From Apostichopus japonicus (taxonomy: Eukaryota > Echinodermata > Holothuroidea > Aspidochirotida > Stichopodidae): a stretch of 60,000 nt of DNA. Below are positions 1 through 11,659 of this stretch, piece after piece. The position numbers and the translations under genes were made by a program. A model generated the notes under the pieces. It made no database searches. It was not told the DNA's origin and saw nothing but the letters and a program-made list of their open reading frames with translations. Location: the NCBI RefSeq assembly GCF_037975245.1, contig NC_092575.1:7477001-7537000 (forward strand), written 5' to 3'. Each line of letters starts with the position of its first letter. The stretch's first letter is position 1.

Positions 1-3000
1 AAGGGACAGAGACTTGAACAGTGTCCTGCCTGGGTCTTACTGTAGGACCGGCTGGGTACACACCTGCTACTGTAGGAAACTGTAGTTTGATAAAGGCACA
101 ATGTTGATGTTTGCTGGCATGTGACAAAATATCAAGCATTTACAATGCTATTATCATCTCTGGAAACATTCACAAACATAACAAAGCAAAACTGGTCTAA
201 ATCTGTCTAGGCATTTCTTTATGGTGAGAGAACTTATTTCACATTTGAAATGAGAAGAGAAAATCTCTTCCAAAAAAAAAAAATAAAAGCATTATAACTT
301 CCTGTCAGTTGCTGCAGTATTATGCTGGAAATTACTGCAATTGCAACTGAATGCTTCTTCAATGCATTTCACCTCCCCTGGGAATAATATGTCTGATATT
401 GGATAACAAGATGCTGCACAAAATTGGGAAATTACGAAACATGTGCAAAATTAGAGCAGTTTTGTGCACACTAGACCATAGTGCTTTAAGTATAATGATA
501 ACCCCTCCCCATCCCCCCAAAAAAGACTCCAAATTTCTAGACAAATTGGGAATACTAAATTATTCCCTACTTTCATCACAAATTATCAAGAAATTAATTT
601 CTTTTTGAGTCAGTGTCAATTTCCGCTCTGCATGCTTTCAATGCCACACAATTTTTTTGGGGCCGACTCTTACCATAGACTAATCAATAACTTCCTGATT
701 AGCAAGGATTAGCGAGGATTGTCTTTGTTTGATTAAACTGCAGTTATATCTGTTTCTGGATATTTTTGTCTGGGTCTATCTTTGCAGTACCCAATTGTCA
801 TCTAACTTCAACACATCATTTACAACAGATGGTACTACTCATTTTAGGTCTGTAGCATAAATTAGGGACACACTTTGCCTCTCCTCAGTACAATTTGAAT
901 ACGCTTGTCTCAGGCTGCTGCTGATTGTGTAAGGAGTAGCTGTGGATGATAGCTTTCTGCACAGCACGCATTACCCCAACCCACAGTCATGGAATCAATA
1001 TACATGTATGCCTTATTTACAATGACATGGCAGTTTATTTACATTTGGAAGCTAATGTTAGTGCAGGTTCAATTTAAAGGACAAGTCTGACAAAACTCAT
1101 ATCATCATTACAAGTAAAAATAAAACAACTGTTAGCAAACTGCTTGTCCACTAAAGAGCCTGTGTAAGAGAAAGTTACACATTATTACAAGTAAATATGG
1201 TATTGTCGGGGAATGAAGCCTTCAGAATGTATTTGATGAGAGAGAGAAGAAAAAATATGTCTGACAAACTTGTGACTATGATATCGAGTAGAAGATATAT
1301 AAATCTTAGGGAGCCTTGCAAAGCCCATTAATAGAACATGGTATATTTAGTTTGCTTTTAATACTCGCCTACCTGACTCCCCACAACTTCAGCACTCGTG
1401 TATCTAGTGTGATCTGGTAACCTTTTAAGCAATTGTACTACACCCTCTGACCGACCAATGACACTCCTCTTCCTCCTCATTCTACCCCCATCCCCAACTC
1501 CAAAGTGTCTGGAAGGTTACAGATGTCATAGATATGTATAAGATGATGCCATATAAATGACAACCATCCTAGTAGTCACAGCCTAATATTATTACATTGT
1601 CTGCTGACTGCATATATGATTGCAAACTCAAAATATGACATTCTTAGAAGATGTTCAAGTGATTCGGTGCAGTTTGGTGTTCTCGTAAGCAATCAAATCA
1701 AGCTTTCATCTCCTGTGTGTTTCGAAAAAAATTATAGACCACTGGAAAATATTGTGACGTATCGTCTGGATTAAGAAAGTTTTCCTCCCACAGTAGTTTG
1801 AAATATGAATTCCTTTTTATAGATCTTTGGAATTTAAATATGTTATAGCTTGATACCTTCATGAACATGTATTCCTTTAAGTAATCCCTTCCCCCCCCCC
1901 CCCCTTCCTTCCTCTCCAAAGTGAATAAAGGGGATATGGCAGGAAGTGTGACAAAATTTTGATTACCTCCCATATTCTCATTTGGGTAAAAACAATTGAT
2001 TTTCCTCCCAACGGGATTAACATATTTGAATAAGATCTATGGAGTTGTCCATCATAAGCATTTCTCTCACATGAGGCGTTAATCAGGTTTACTGTCCCGT
2101 TAAACATCATCTTCATCACCTGCTGTCTCTGTGATAGTTTATTTTCTCCCTGTGTAGGAGTCGATTGGATTCCATCAGCATGATGTAATTGCCATGTGAG
2201 GCCTGCATGTCGTGCTTACTGTATGGCTGTATGATTAATGTATATACACACATATATATAAATATAACCTGCAATGTGTGCTTCATGGACACACACGTCA
2301 CCTACAAATCTAGTTGCTAACTGCAGAGATATTACGGTCTTGCCTCCTCTGATGCAGCGCGCTCGGCATTTGATGTGATTTAATTATATGCATGCTCTCA
2401 ATAGATTTTGGTTATCAGTATATAGAACAACTGATCACCATGGTTACCCTCAAACGTTGATTTCGTTTTCCCGTATTTGATCCCACATGTAATATATACA
2501 TCGTGAACGATATCAAATTTTTACAAAACTGACTATTGCATTTATTTTATGTGGGTTACGTGAGATGAGACGCATTATAAGTCTCTGAAATTTAATCACC
2601 CCCTCCCCCTCCGGGGGGGTCTGATGTGGTCTGGGGTGGTCTGAAAGAACCAAGGGGTCAAGGGTGTGTAGAGAGTAGCAATGATTTTCTCATTCAATGT
2701 GGGGAAAGTCTAGCCATGACAATTATTACACATACTATTGTGCATACTGTGTGCTGTTTAGGCACAAAGATGCCCTTTATACATGGGCCGCCTCTCTACT
2801 TAACTTGCTCATCCTTGAAGATATTGCTTTCATTCCCTGGAAAAAAAAAACTTGACTTAGAACTGATGCAAATCCCTATCAACTTCAAATGTTTATATCC
2901 AAAAGTGAGATTAGGGGGGAGGATGGGGGGGGTCAAAACCCACCGGGATGCTCAGATTATGTTCCTCAAAAATTAAATTAAATCAACTTTTCCTTTAATT

Positions 3001-3095
3001 TTTTTGTTTTTACATCTATTTTGCATTAATTTTATGGTAGATTATATTGATGTTACGTTATCAACACCTCATTTTCCGCCATATTCCATTCACAG
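1..3095. other. Intron or upstream region of WSB gene; no exon recognised
   Basis: The first recognisable WSB exon starts at 3096 in the middle of the protein, so this stretch is probably intron, with earlier exons beyond the left edge. No WD-repeat coding segment was found in it on either strand. It holds a C14 run at 1891-1904, a short retroelement fragment at 1119-1180 and G/C-rich runs near 2600 and 2920. The short open frames here are low-complexity or repeat-derived. Confidence 0.5.
1119..1180 (-). mobile_element. 5'-truncated retroelement fragment, antisense, with 15-bp target duplication
   Basis: This 62-bp segment is the reverse complement of the 3' end of the element at 8088-8245 (shared words include CAGGCTCT and AAGCAGTTTG). 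It is flanked by a near-identical 15-bp direct repeat, ATCATTACAAGTAAA at 104-118 of the second kilobase (1104-1118) and ATTATTACAAGTAAA at 1181-1195. A variable 5' truncation with a target duplication of about 15 bp is typical of target-primed retrotransposition. The class is not certain. Confidence 0.6.
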
Positions 3096-3206
3096 GTATC
3101 TTCGAATCTGGTCTCTCCTCGATAATTCGGACCCGATAGCAATTGCATTAGTGGAAGAGCCCATCTCGTGCTGTTTCTCACCAAACGGAATGGTCGTAGC
3201 CGTAGG
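3096..3206 (+). CDS. WSB1: WSB exon (penultimate), WD repeat
   Basis: The exon is preceded by attcacag and followed by gtaagt. It opens with the last base of a split codon, encodes 36 residues from YLRIW to MVVAV, and leaves GG to be completed by the next exon. It carries the end of one beta-propeller blade and the start of the next. Confidence 0.85.
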
Positions 3207-3945
3207 GTAAGTTGAAAACCCTGGTAGAAGTACCAATTCACGGTGGATTATCATATTTACAGCCCTCAACTTTGTTGGACTCCCCCTCATTTCTCTGGTG
3301 TAAATCTGTCAATTTTTGCATGACAACTAAATATCCAGCAGTTATGAAAAATGAGATTGTGCAAGTGGTTATTGTTAAAAATGAATCTTGGCAACAATTA
3401 AAATTGTTAATGCATAAACTATTCTGTTCGGCAATTGTGTAGCTTCCATGTTAAGTTGTTTATTTATTTATTTTTTTCTTTCTTCGTCTTCTCTTTCTTA
3501 CAATGTACTCCACGAACAATTGGGAATACACAATAAAACCCACCAAAACTGAATAACAAGCGCCCAAAATTGAGGTTGACTTGCAGATTGTAACTTTACC
3601 TGCTAGCAAAACTGGACCTACAATATTCTATCCTTGAACATGTCTACCAACTGTCACCCTGTGAGAGTAAATGTTAAAGGTACCAATAAATAGAATTTTC
3701 AGCTGGTTTTTGTTTATTTATTTTTTATTTCTCTCTCTCTCGCTCTCTCTCTTGTATTTTCATCCAGATGTCGGAATGGCCAGGTCAGTTTCTTTGTCAT
3801 GCCCATGAGCCAGAACACATCACCTAAACTACAGCACCTGTGTAGAATGGCCATTAGAAAGACTATACCAGATTCACAGCTGTTACTTCAAAGACTTAAT
3901 ATTGGATGGCTTGCAAGATATCTATCCTATAAGCAAATGAAATGA
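3096..3945 (+). CDS. WSB1: WSB1/WSB2 homologue, C-terminal part (WD repeats + SOCS box), partial at 5' end
   Basis: WD repeat and SOCS box-containing protein, a substrate adaptor for Elongin-Cullin-RING ubiquitin ligases. Exons are 3096-3206 and 3768-3945, with donor GG/gtaagt and acceptor tttcatccag. Together they encode the last 95 residues. Visible parts are the end of a WD blade (YLRIW), a final blade containing CCFSPNGMVVAVGCRNGQV, and a C-terminal SOCS box starting at LQHLCRMAIRK and ending in a YLSY motif just before the stop. The LQHLCRM signature and closing LSY match vertebrate WSB1/WSB2 closely. The start codon and first blades lie left of the window. Which vertebrate paralogue is closer cannot be decided from this fragment. 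Confidence 0.87.
3731..3752 (+). repeat. (CT)n microsatellite / polypyrimidine tract
   Basis: A CT dinucleotide run with one interruption lies 15 bp before the last WSB exon and probably serves as part of its polypyrimidine tract. Confidence 0.85.
3768..3945 (+). CDS. WSB1: WSB last coding exon, SOCS box
   Basis: The acceptor is catccag. The first base completes a glycine codon and the frame then reads CRNGQVSFF, a linker, and the SOCS box (LQHLCRMAIRK to WLARYLSYKQMK) before TGA at 3943-3945. The BC-box part (LxxLCRxxIR) is the predicted Elongin C contact. Confidence 0.87.
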
Positions 3946-4540
3946 GAGATTTTTTTCTTATTTTAACTCAACCGGAGCTGTTTTAAGCGACGTCTGTGAA
4001 AAACTCAGCCAAATTCCTTTGATACGTGAAAAACATGAAAATCATGTCAAAAACAAATAACAGAACGTTTTTGTATTTCGTAACATTTTGCAAAGTATAT
4101 CCTGTGAGTCGAACGCAGTTTTACGCGAGATGGGTTTCACCTCGTAGACAGTGAAAAAATTCTGTTCGGAGGACGAATACTGGGGTGGAAATGATTTGAG
4201 GGAGAGGTTTCTGGGATTCAAAGAGAGATCGGGTCAAATCGGATTGTCAGAGAGAGACACTGCAGCATAGCTCGGAGTTTGTTTCAACAGTCATCCAAGA
4301 TGTAAATATAAACGATACGGCCTGTTGATATTTGTAAATGTTGTCTTTCACGATATGAAAAATACTTCCCTCTTCCTTTGATGAATGTCTTCATTGACGA
4401 CAAAAATTAAAATTTCCATCGACTGTTACAAAGTTTTCACGTGGACATACAACTTTGGCCAAGTTTACTCATCTATTCAAAACGGGTACGGTTCAATATT
4501 TACAAAGTTAACTGCTGCACACTATGTGACACCTTCCATC

Positions 4541-4630
4541 CCTGGGCCCTGTTCCTTAAAGACAAACTTACGCTTGATCTTAAGATCCCACTTAAGATTA
4601 AGCGTAACTCTTTGTGGAAAGGGGCCCTGG
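4541..4630. repeat. Foldback (palindromic) repeat element, ~90 bp
   Basis: The two halves are imperfect inverted copies. Both ends carry GGGCCC next to CCTGG or CCAGG, and the inner parts carry TTACGCTT and ATCTTAAG facing each other. It looks like a miniature foldback transposon copy. No clear target duplication was found. Confidence 0.55.
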
Positions 4631-7600
4631 TGATATAATATGCAAACCTATGTTGTGACCAGGTTTGCTCTCCAAGTTGTTGAAACAGCAATATCGGTGT
4701 AAAATATATGTAAATATTAAAATTCTAAAACTTTTTATATAAACAGGGTGAACCTTGACAATTTTTTTATTTTTTTCCCCCTGTTCTTCTTGTTAAGTTT
4801 ATTTTTGTGACATCATGATATGAATCTGTCTGTAACACGTGTCAGTGAAATGCAGCAGGTTGGAAGATGTCTCGAAGCTGTGATCATGCATTCCGTAATA
4901 TACACATGCAAACTGATGCTCATCTCGATGGCCTAAAATCATCTCTGATCTTTTGTAAACAGAGCTCCTCCCATGGTATCAATACTGTGCATTCATGTCA
5001 TTTGCTTCTTGACGATTCTTATGGCAGGATAATCGAGATTTGTGTTGTATTTTTATCGTGTCGGCGATGCCGAACACATAGAATGGATTCATATGTTAGT
5101 CTCGTTCTAGTAATGAATTTCAGTCTTGTTTGTCGTTTGTACATTTTAAAGGGCTCGAGTTGTCTTGATACCTGTGACAGCTAGTGTGTGTTTCTGTGCA
5201 CCAGTGTCCTGTACATTACATGTTGAGGTTATTGATTGCACAATGAAGACCAATAGGCAATCGTTTACAACACATGCCTGCATGGGTCCGTTCTCTTGTT
5301 CATAAACATAACGTGAAATTGCTCAATCTTTTGCAAAAAAGAGCTAATTCCTGCCGAAAAGAATGACCTCATAAAAATAATTTGATTATAGGGAACCCTT
5401 CAACACAGTTAAAGATAATTTAGACCTATAAGATAGGCATCAGTTTTTTTTAGTGGGTGGGGGGGGGTGGTTAATAATGAATGCATTATACGGTTTTACT
5501 AGTATGCTCATGTCAAAGTCAAGTCTTAAATTCAATGGAGGTCGAAGGTCAAACAGGTCTTCAACTCCATTAGTGCTAGAGTATATAATAACTGTCAAAT
5601 TTCTTCACAATAAAATTGTTCAATTTATGGGACAGGCAAGACGTTTTCTCAAACATCCCTGTCATCAAATTTGATGTTCAAACTTCATATGTTGATAGTT
5701 GTCAATGTTTCCTTAGAAATATCATAACCTGTGCTGTGGATATTCTTATTGGATGAACCCAAGTAGGCAGGCATACATACAACAAAATCAAATGCCAAAA
5801 TTAGAGGAAAAAACATCAGTTTTACAGGGCTTGCTAAAATAGTCACACAAGTTTCATAAAGTAAGTTATCGCTGGATTGGTGGTCAAAATTACTCACATA
5901 AGGAATAGGATTATTATTATGATTATTATGATTGGTATTAGTGCTAACTAAGTTGGACATTCATACATTTGACATCTAACAATTATAAGATGGAATAATG
6001 TGACGTTATTAATTTTTTTTTTTTTTTAAGCCTTTGAATTTTGTTTCTTACAATATACTATACTGCCTGTGAACACCATTACACTCATTTAGCAAGTTTG
6101 ACCATTTTGCATAGCGCTTTTCAATGCAATATCAGATCAGTAATACCCTGTAAAATATCTTTAGTTCAATAATCTTCAATAATCTTAGTTCAAATATCTT
6201 TAGTTCAACAATCCAGCAGCCAAGTCTGATGTATTGCTTGTTTACATCCTTTGTATTTATAACACGGTTTTGTTAGTTCTGAGTTTTGAACTCATCTGAA
6301 AGTTAGTTAACTGACTAATGGGGCTCTTGTGATATAAATAAGAGAAATTTTGCCTCGTTTTTTTTTCTTTCTTGAAATATGTTACTTAACAACAAACAGC
6401 TATGCTTTGCATAATATACCAATTTAGTCCTTACTGGACTGAAAATAATTGCTACTTAATAACCACAGGTACATCTATGATTAGCTTGATTACAATGTAG
6501 AAGAGCTACTTTGCTGTTTCCAAAGCTACATCAGATTCTTTTGCAGTTGAAATTATGTTATTTTTTGCTACAGTCATTCCCTGACCCAACAGCACAGTGA
6601 AACTAATTTTACAGTCTAATTAAACTAAGGTTTTTTTTCTTTTTTTTCTTTAGTTTATTTAAAAAAAAAATCTTACTCCTTGCTGTCGAGACAGAGCAAC
6701 ACTGTAAATATATGGGTTTGTCATTTTCTCTATATTGCAGTTAATAATTCGTCTGTGCTATTTGTCACATATCACTGTACGTTGTTATCCTTGATATGAA
6801 AGCAATCTCATATTTTGTGGTCATGTTACTGTACCCACCTCTCAAATCTGATCAGGAAGTTTTTCATTTACAGAAAATAAACAAAATCAAACAAACAACA
6901 ACTTAAAATACAGAAGAAGAAAACAATATATATATATATTTGGAATCCAGCACTTACTTATACTAGGCATGACTTAATATACCAGCATATACTTATAATG
7001 GAAATGAAGGTGGGAAGAGGGGGGTGAGAGGAGATCACCCTCCCCCCTGCCTTTCTTTTCCATTCTTTATTGTCTTGGTACTTTCGACCGAGAAAATATC
7101 TTCACTGAAGGTTGTATTCTCCCTAAGTCTGATGTTGTAATGTATCATATTTGCTACCTCAACTTGATTGGTGCATAAAAAAAGGTGTGTTCTCTGTCAA
7201 AAATGAAATCTTATGATAAACAATGGGTTCCTTTTTGCACCTATTGGCTGTTTCCCTTCCCTCTCTCTATTGGTTGATATTGTTTAGAGGAATGCTTCTG
7301 TTCTGTATGTTATATATCTCACTGCATGTATTTTTTTTCTTCTTCTTTGCATTCTGGCGAAAAAAATGCACCGTTTTGGGCTCGTTCCAGTCATGAGAGA
7401 CATAATGAATATTTATCATATTGCTCGTTTCCAGTCACTACAAGGAAGAAAACAGTTTTATCGAGTCATCTGAAATCATATATCATTAAATATACAATGT
7501 CTTCATTTTGTTTCTGTTACCCAGCTTAATGTGTTGATGCGAGCGTCCAAATTGTTCTCAGCTGCTTGATGTTGGCGTTGTTACCATTATTGTTTACAAT

Positions 7601-8087
7601 CTGTCAAAAATCCAAGAAGACGATGAAAGTTTCAAATTGAGTACACACAGTTGTTTAACATTACCAAATAGGGCACACACAAAAAAAGGAATGCTTGGTG
7701 GTTATATACATAACCAGTACATAAAGTAACCACAGTGGACTTGTAACCAGCAAGGTATTTGTAGAGTTTAGTCTACTCTGTGGTCTATAATATTAATATC
7801 AAGTTTGTATTATCTGATATATTTTTTCCATTCTTGATAACACAATTGTGTATTGCATTGTTTATACCATATTGTATCACTGTTCTTTTTCTTCCTTTTT
7901 TTCTGGCAATTTCCCAATTTTAAAAATTTGGTCATATGGAAGGTAACAGTATAAACCATGTTATTTTGAGAGAAAAAAATAAAACATGCTCTCGATCCTG
8001 AGATGTTTGAGTCAGCATTTTAGGTGAAATATTAAAATAATAATTTGCACAGAAACAGTAAAACAAAGTATGTTGAAATCAAGGTGT

Positions 8088-8245
8088 GTAAAAGTAAGTT
8101 GACCTGACGTTTTGATCCTGCTAGCAGGATCTTCTTCAAGAAGAAGATCCTTCTAGGATCGAAATGTCAGGCTAACTAACTTTTACACATTCTCCTACAC
8201 AGGCTCTCTAGTGGATAAGCAGTTTGTTAACAGTTTTATTTTATT
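8088..8245 (+). mobile_element. Short retroelement copy with 15-bp target duplication and internal inverted repeat
   Basis: An exact 15-bp direct repeat, TTGAAATCAAGGTGT, lies at 8073-8087 and 8246-8260. The insert begins with a long imperfect inverted repeat (about 8084-8190) built around GATCCTGCTAG and AGGATC words. It ends with CAGGCTCTCTAGTGGATAAG and a TTTTATTTTATTTT tail. Related fragments lie at 1119-1180 and 11350-11480. The inverted repeat contains pieces resembling the hammerhead ribozyme core found in Penelope-like elements, so a truncated Penelope-like copy is my best guess. Confidence 0.6.
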
Positions 8246-9233
8246 TTGAAATCAAGGTGTCACTGACTCACGAGTCATAATAGTGTCCCAAAATATTGAC
8301 AATGAAATTTCTTTCTAAAAGGTAGAATGCTTTAATTCCTCTGCAAGGATCAAGATGTTGTCGAAATGTAAACTTGCTCATAAGCAAACTCTAGAAAAGA
8401 AAGTTTGTTGATAGCATGGTTACATTTTTGACATCAATTTTTTTCTTTCTTTTTTTCTTTTTTCTTTTTTTTTCTCAACAATGTAAGACAGGAGATTTGA
8501 ATGAAGTGAAGAAATCCCAAAGTTATCGACAGAAAAATGTTTTTTGGTTTTCTGTCTGAAGACTTTCAATAAACCAACTATTGCTATTAGTTTCTATTAT
8601 CCAAAAACATATATATTGTATTGAGAAATTAATATTTTAGATTTTACCAAGTTAGAGAAGAATTTGTATGTCTGGTAAACAATTCCTTATCATGAACTGG
8701 ACGAAATAAATACCAGTAATCCTTGAATATGTTGTTGTCTTTTTTTTTAATTTGTTATTGGTGTCTCATTACTAATCATTAATGCATTTTATCCATTGAA
8801 TTTATTACAAACCAGGTGGCAGCATACTCTACCATTAATAGAAAGATGGGCCCGGGAGGCAGGTGGGGGTAAATAGTACCCAGACACCTGTCATTTTATT
8901 CCACCAAAATTGGCAACAGAAACAATGAACAAAGTCGTCCGATCTGCAAATCAAACCATAAAGGTTAAATATGAAATATGTCGGACAAACTTTTTCTGTG
9001 TTGGAATCAACAGTTAATAAACTTGCATATGTGGGTCAGCGAAATGGTTGAAACTACAGACAAATAGATTACTTCTGTCTTACTATGGTGAAGTTTGTTA
9101 ATATAAAACGATTGCCCAGACTTCTCATCCAAGTCTACTACGAGTGATAGCTCCCTCTATGTCCTTCAATATCACCAGCTAGTCTTGGTGAAGACGTTTG
9201 AAGTAATTTTCGTTTAATCAGGGATTTATACTT

Positions 9234-9519
9234 GGCCGTGGCTATTCTTACAACGAGTCGTAACAATTATTTATAAACTATTCTTACGACAAAGGCAAAT
9301 TCAAGAGCAGTAAAGTAAATAAAGCAACTGCGCATGTAGTAGGGGTAACCCTAACCCTAAACATAACCCTAAACCTCGATCCTAACCCTTACCCTAACCC
9401 TAACCGGAAATTATTGTTACTCCTCGTCGTAAAAATAGTACTCCTGGTCATAAAAATAGCAACTGCGCATGCGTAGTCGGAAATTATTCTTACGACTAGT
9501 CGTAACAATAGCCACTTTG
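9234..9519. mobile_element. Non-autonomous DNA transposon (MITE) carrying telomere-like repeats, 9-bp target duplication
   Basis: The flanks are a perfect 9-bp direct repeat TTTATACTT at 9225-9233 and 9520-9528. The ends are inverted: TGGCTATTCTTAC near 9239 faces GTAACAATAGCCA near 9512, extended by GAGTCGTAA and GACTAGTCGTAA. The 286-bp interior contains two direct copies of AGCAACTGCGCATG and a block of degenerate CCCTAA repeats. A 9-bp duplication would fit a Mutator-like (MULE) family, but no transposase is present to confirm this. Confidence 0.7.
9346..9405 (+). repeat. Interstitial telomere-like repeat (CCCTAA)n
   Basis: About eight degenerate units of the animal telomere repeat, for example TAACCCTAACCCTAA, lie inside the transposon at 9234-9519 rather than at a chromosome end. 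Confidence 0.85.
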
Positions 9520-9802
9520 TTTATACTTCCCTACTCGATGAAAGGGGACGAGTTAAAAGTGATTCAAGTTAGTTTGGTTTTCCTGCAGCGGCTTTTTTCT
9601 TTCGGTGACTTTCCTTTAAAGGTTCTTCTATAATCGAAAAGCTGACAATCCAAGCATTGTGCTATCTGAGGGCGGACTGTAACAAAGATAGTATTCCGTC
9701 ATATAGTGAGCATAATAAATATACGTGATCTTGTAACAAGGCTATTCAGCATAAGTTAGCGTCTGAGCTCGAACATTGTTAATTTAAAGGAGTGACGGTG
9801 AC

Positions 9803-9826
9803 GGGGGGTGGGGGAGGGGCAGGGGT
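9803..9826 (+). repeat. G-quadruplex-type G-rich run
   Basis: Four runs of four to six G separated by single or double bases (GGGGGG-T-GGGGG-A-GGGG-CA-GGGG) form a textbook quadruplex motif. No gene is adjacent. Confidence 0.7.
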
Positions 9827-10080
9827 TGAGGAGAAACGCATCCCTCACAATAAAACCTGTTGGTGGGTTTTTCCGTTAATGTAGAGTGGCGATAATTCCA
9901 CGAGCGCCTTCCTCACCCCTCTCAACATCTCGCTAAGGCCGCCAACAGAAGTTGTTGGACTTGCGCGCATGTGTGCTTGTAATGTAAGTAGCAATACCAT
10001 ATAGACATACGTCTTGTAGTCACACGTGCATCTATAACTGAACGGACGAGTAGGTAGCCACTGTGTACCCTTACCGAAAC

Positions 10081-10395
10081 CCCAGATCTGGGCCAGATAT
10101 AAAAATCCAGATCTTGCCCAGATCTGGAATTTCAATCTAGGCCAGATCTGCTCCAGATCTGGAATTTATATCTGGCCAGATAAAAAATTGGGCAGATATA
10201 ACTTGATATTAAATAAACTTTTATATGGCCCATATAAAAATTGATCTGGTTTAATTTTATTGCATCCATATCTGGGCCAGATAAAACTTTATCTGGTTGA
10301 TATAAAGAAAATCCAGATAATCCAGTTATATCTGGCTTTATATGGCCAGATAAATCTTTATCTGCATATCTGGAATAACTGTATGTAAGCGGGTT
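10081..10395. repeat. Cluster of ATCTGG/CCAGAT palindromic motifs
   Basis: In about 315 bp the words ATCTGG and its complement CCAGAT recur many times in both orientations, often head-to-head (CCAGATCTGG) or separated by TATA or AAA. It does not have one fixed unit length, unlike an ordinary minisatellite. The minus-strand frames across it simply reflect the repeats. Confidence 0.75.
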
Positions 10396-11349
10396 ATGTC
10401 GATCAAATAGGAAATAAGTGGCCAAAACTGGACTAGCATTGAGAGTAACTTTCCAGCGTGATCATGATCAACTATTGTAACCATGTATACAACTCAACGA
10501 GCAGACTTGAAACCCATCAAATTACCCATCGATAATGAAGGTACTGCATACGGTATGTTACAGGGTATTTTATTTCCAATATGATAATTATTTCCTCGCG
10601 TGGCCACGGGTTGTTCATGCTCCATGGGACCGTGCGCGCTGTATTTGATTCCAGTGTTTCAAAGTTCGAGTCCAGACCACACAATGCTGTCCAGATCAGG
10701 CCGTACGTAAACCGATTCGAACCCAAAGCAACTGGCGCAAGCCTAGACTATCTTCTTTGAACCTTTTTAGATTATCTCATTTTAGTGGGATTCTCAAAAT
10801 CCATCGCACCTCTTGAATGAGTTCGCAGTGTGAAGTCACAAGTTTCACAACTGAACAGAGCGGGCTCGGGAAACGCGTGCATGCCCCATTTACCGTATTC
10901 TCTCTCTCGTTTGAATGAAGTTAGAAACCAATGTATGGAACATCAGTACATCCAATTTTATGTCAGTGACCGGCGATTTGTATATATAGTCGCTTTAATT
11001 AAATAAAAAATCTTACATTCGTTAGTTTCACGAGCAATATAATATACAATTTACGAAGGATTTACTTCAATGCGTAAATAATCCCTAATATTTTGTTCCA
11101 CAATGTCAAGTTAACATTTCTTTCCTTTACGTAATTTTCAGCAAAAACGTTAAATAATAGACGGGTTCAGTTTCATGACATGAATGACAGAATTGGTTAA
11201 CCATGTAGCCTATTTGCGCTCTTCCAAAAGTTTTGAAGATCAGACTTTGGTTTACTCCATTATTTATGTTAAGAAAAAAACTAAGATGTGATCATGTTGA
11301 CCTGCTGTTTTAACAATTTGAATCCAAAAATATTTTTTCTTGTCAAATT

Positions 11350-11480
11350 AAGGAGAGAAAACAACTGTTAACAAACTGCTTATCTTATCTTCTGCAACAA
11401 GCCAGCATAGGTACCGTAAATGTATATGTTAGAGGGTATATGATGTTTCGATCCTAGCAGGATTTTCTTCAAAGAAAAGT
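11350..11480 (-). mobile_element. Diverged retroelement fragment, same family as 8088-8245
   Basis: The plus strand reads AACAACTGTTAACAAACTGC, the complement of the 3' end of the 8088-8245 copy. It is followed about 90 bp later by TTTCGATCCTAGCAGGATTT, the complement of its hairpin part. It is antisense and more diverged than the other two copies. Confidence 0.5.
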
Positions 11481-11659
11481 TGAAACGAAACCAGAATGGA
11501 TACATTAATACTAGCCAGATGAACAGACAACCAAATTAGACCGATTTACGGTTATATACGAAATTATATTATTTCAATATTCACATATTTGTGGAGGGCA
11601 AAACTTATGTGAATCATGTTCAATTTATGACAGGCCTATCCAGTCCGCGAAAACCTGAT

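Larger units (their letters stand above)
3946..8750. other. WSB 3' UTR and flank; no gene recognised
   Basis: AT-rich sequence downstream of the WSB stop. Several AATAAA-type signals occur (around 7977, 8571 and 8704). The one near 8704 is followed by a GT/T-rich stretch, so the 3' UTR could be long, but the end cannot be fixed. The 105-codon frame at 4867-5184 and the 91-codon minus frame at 5685-5960 resemble no family and are taken as chance. Confidence 0.4.

Noticed and set aside
3053-3290. Two minus-strand frames of 62-66 codons
   Set aside because: They are antisense shadows of the WSB WD-repeat exon.
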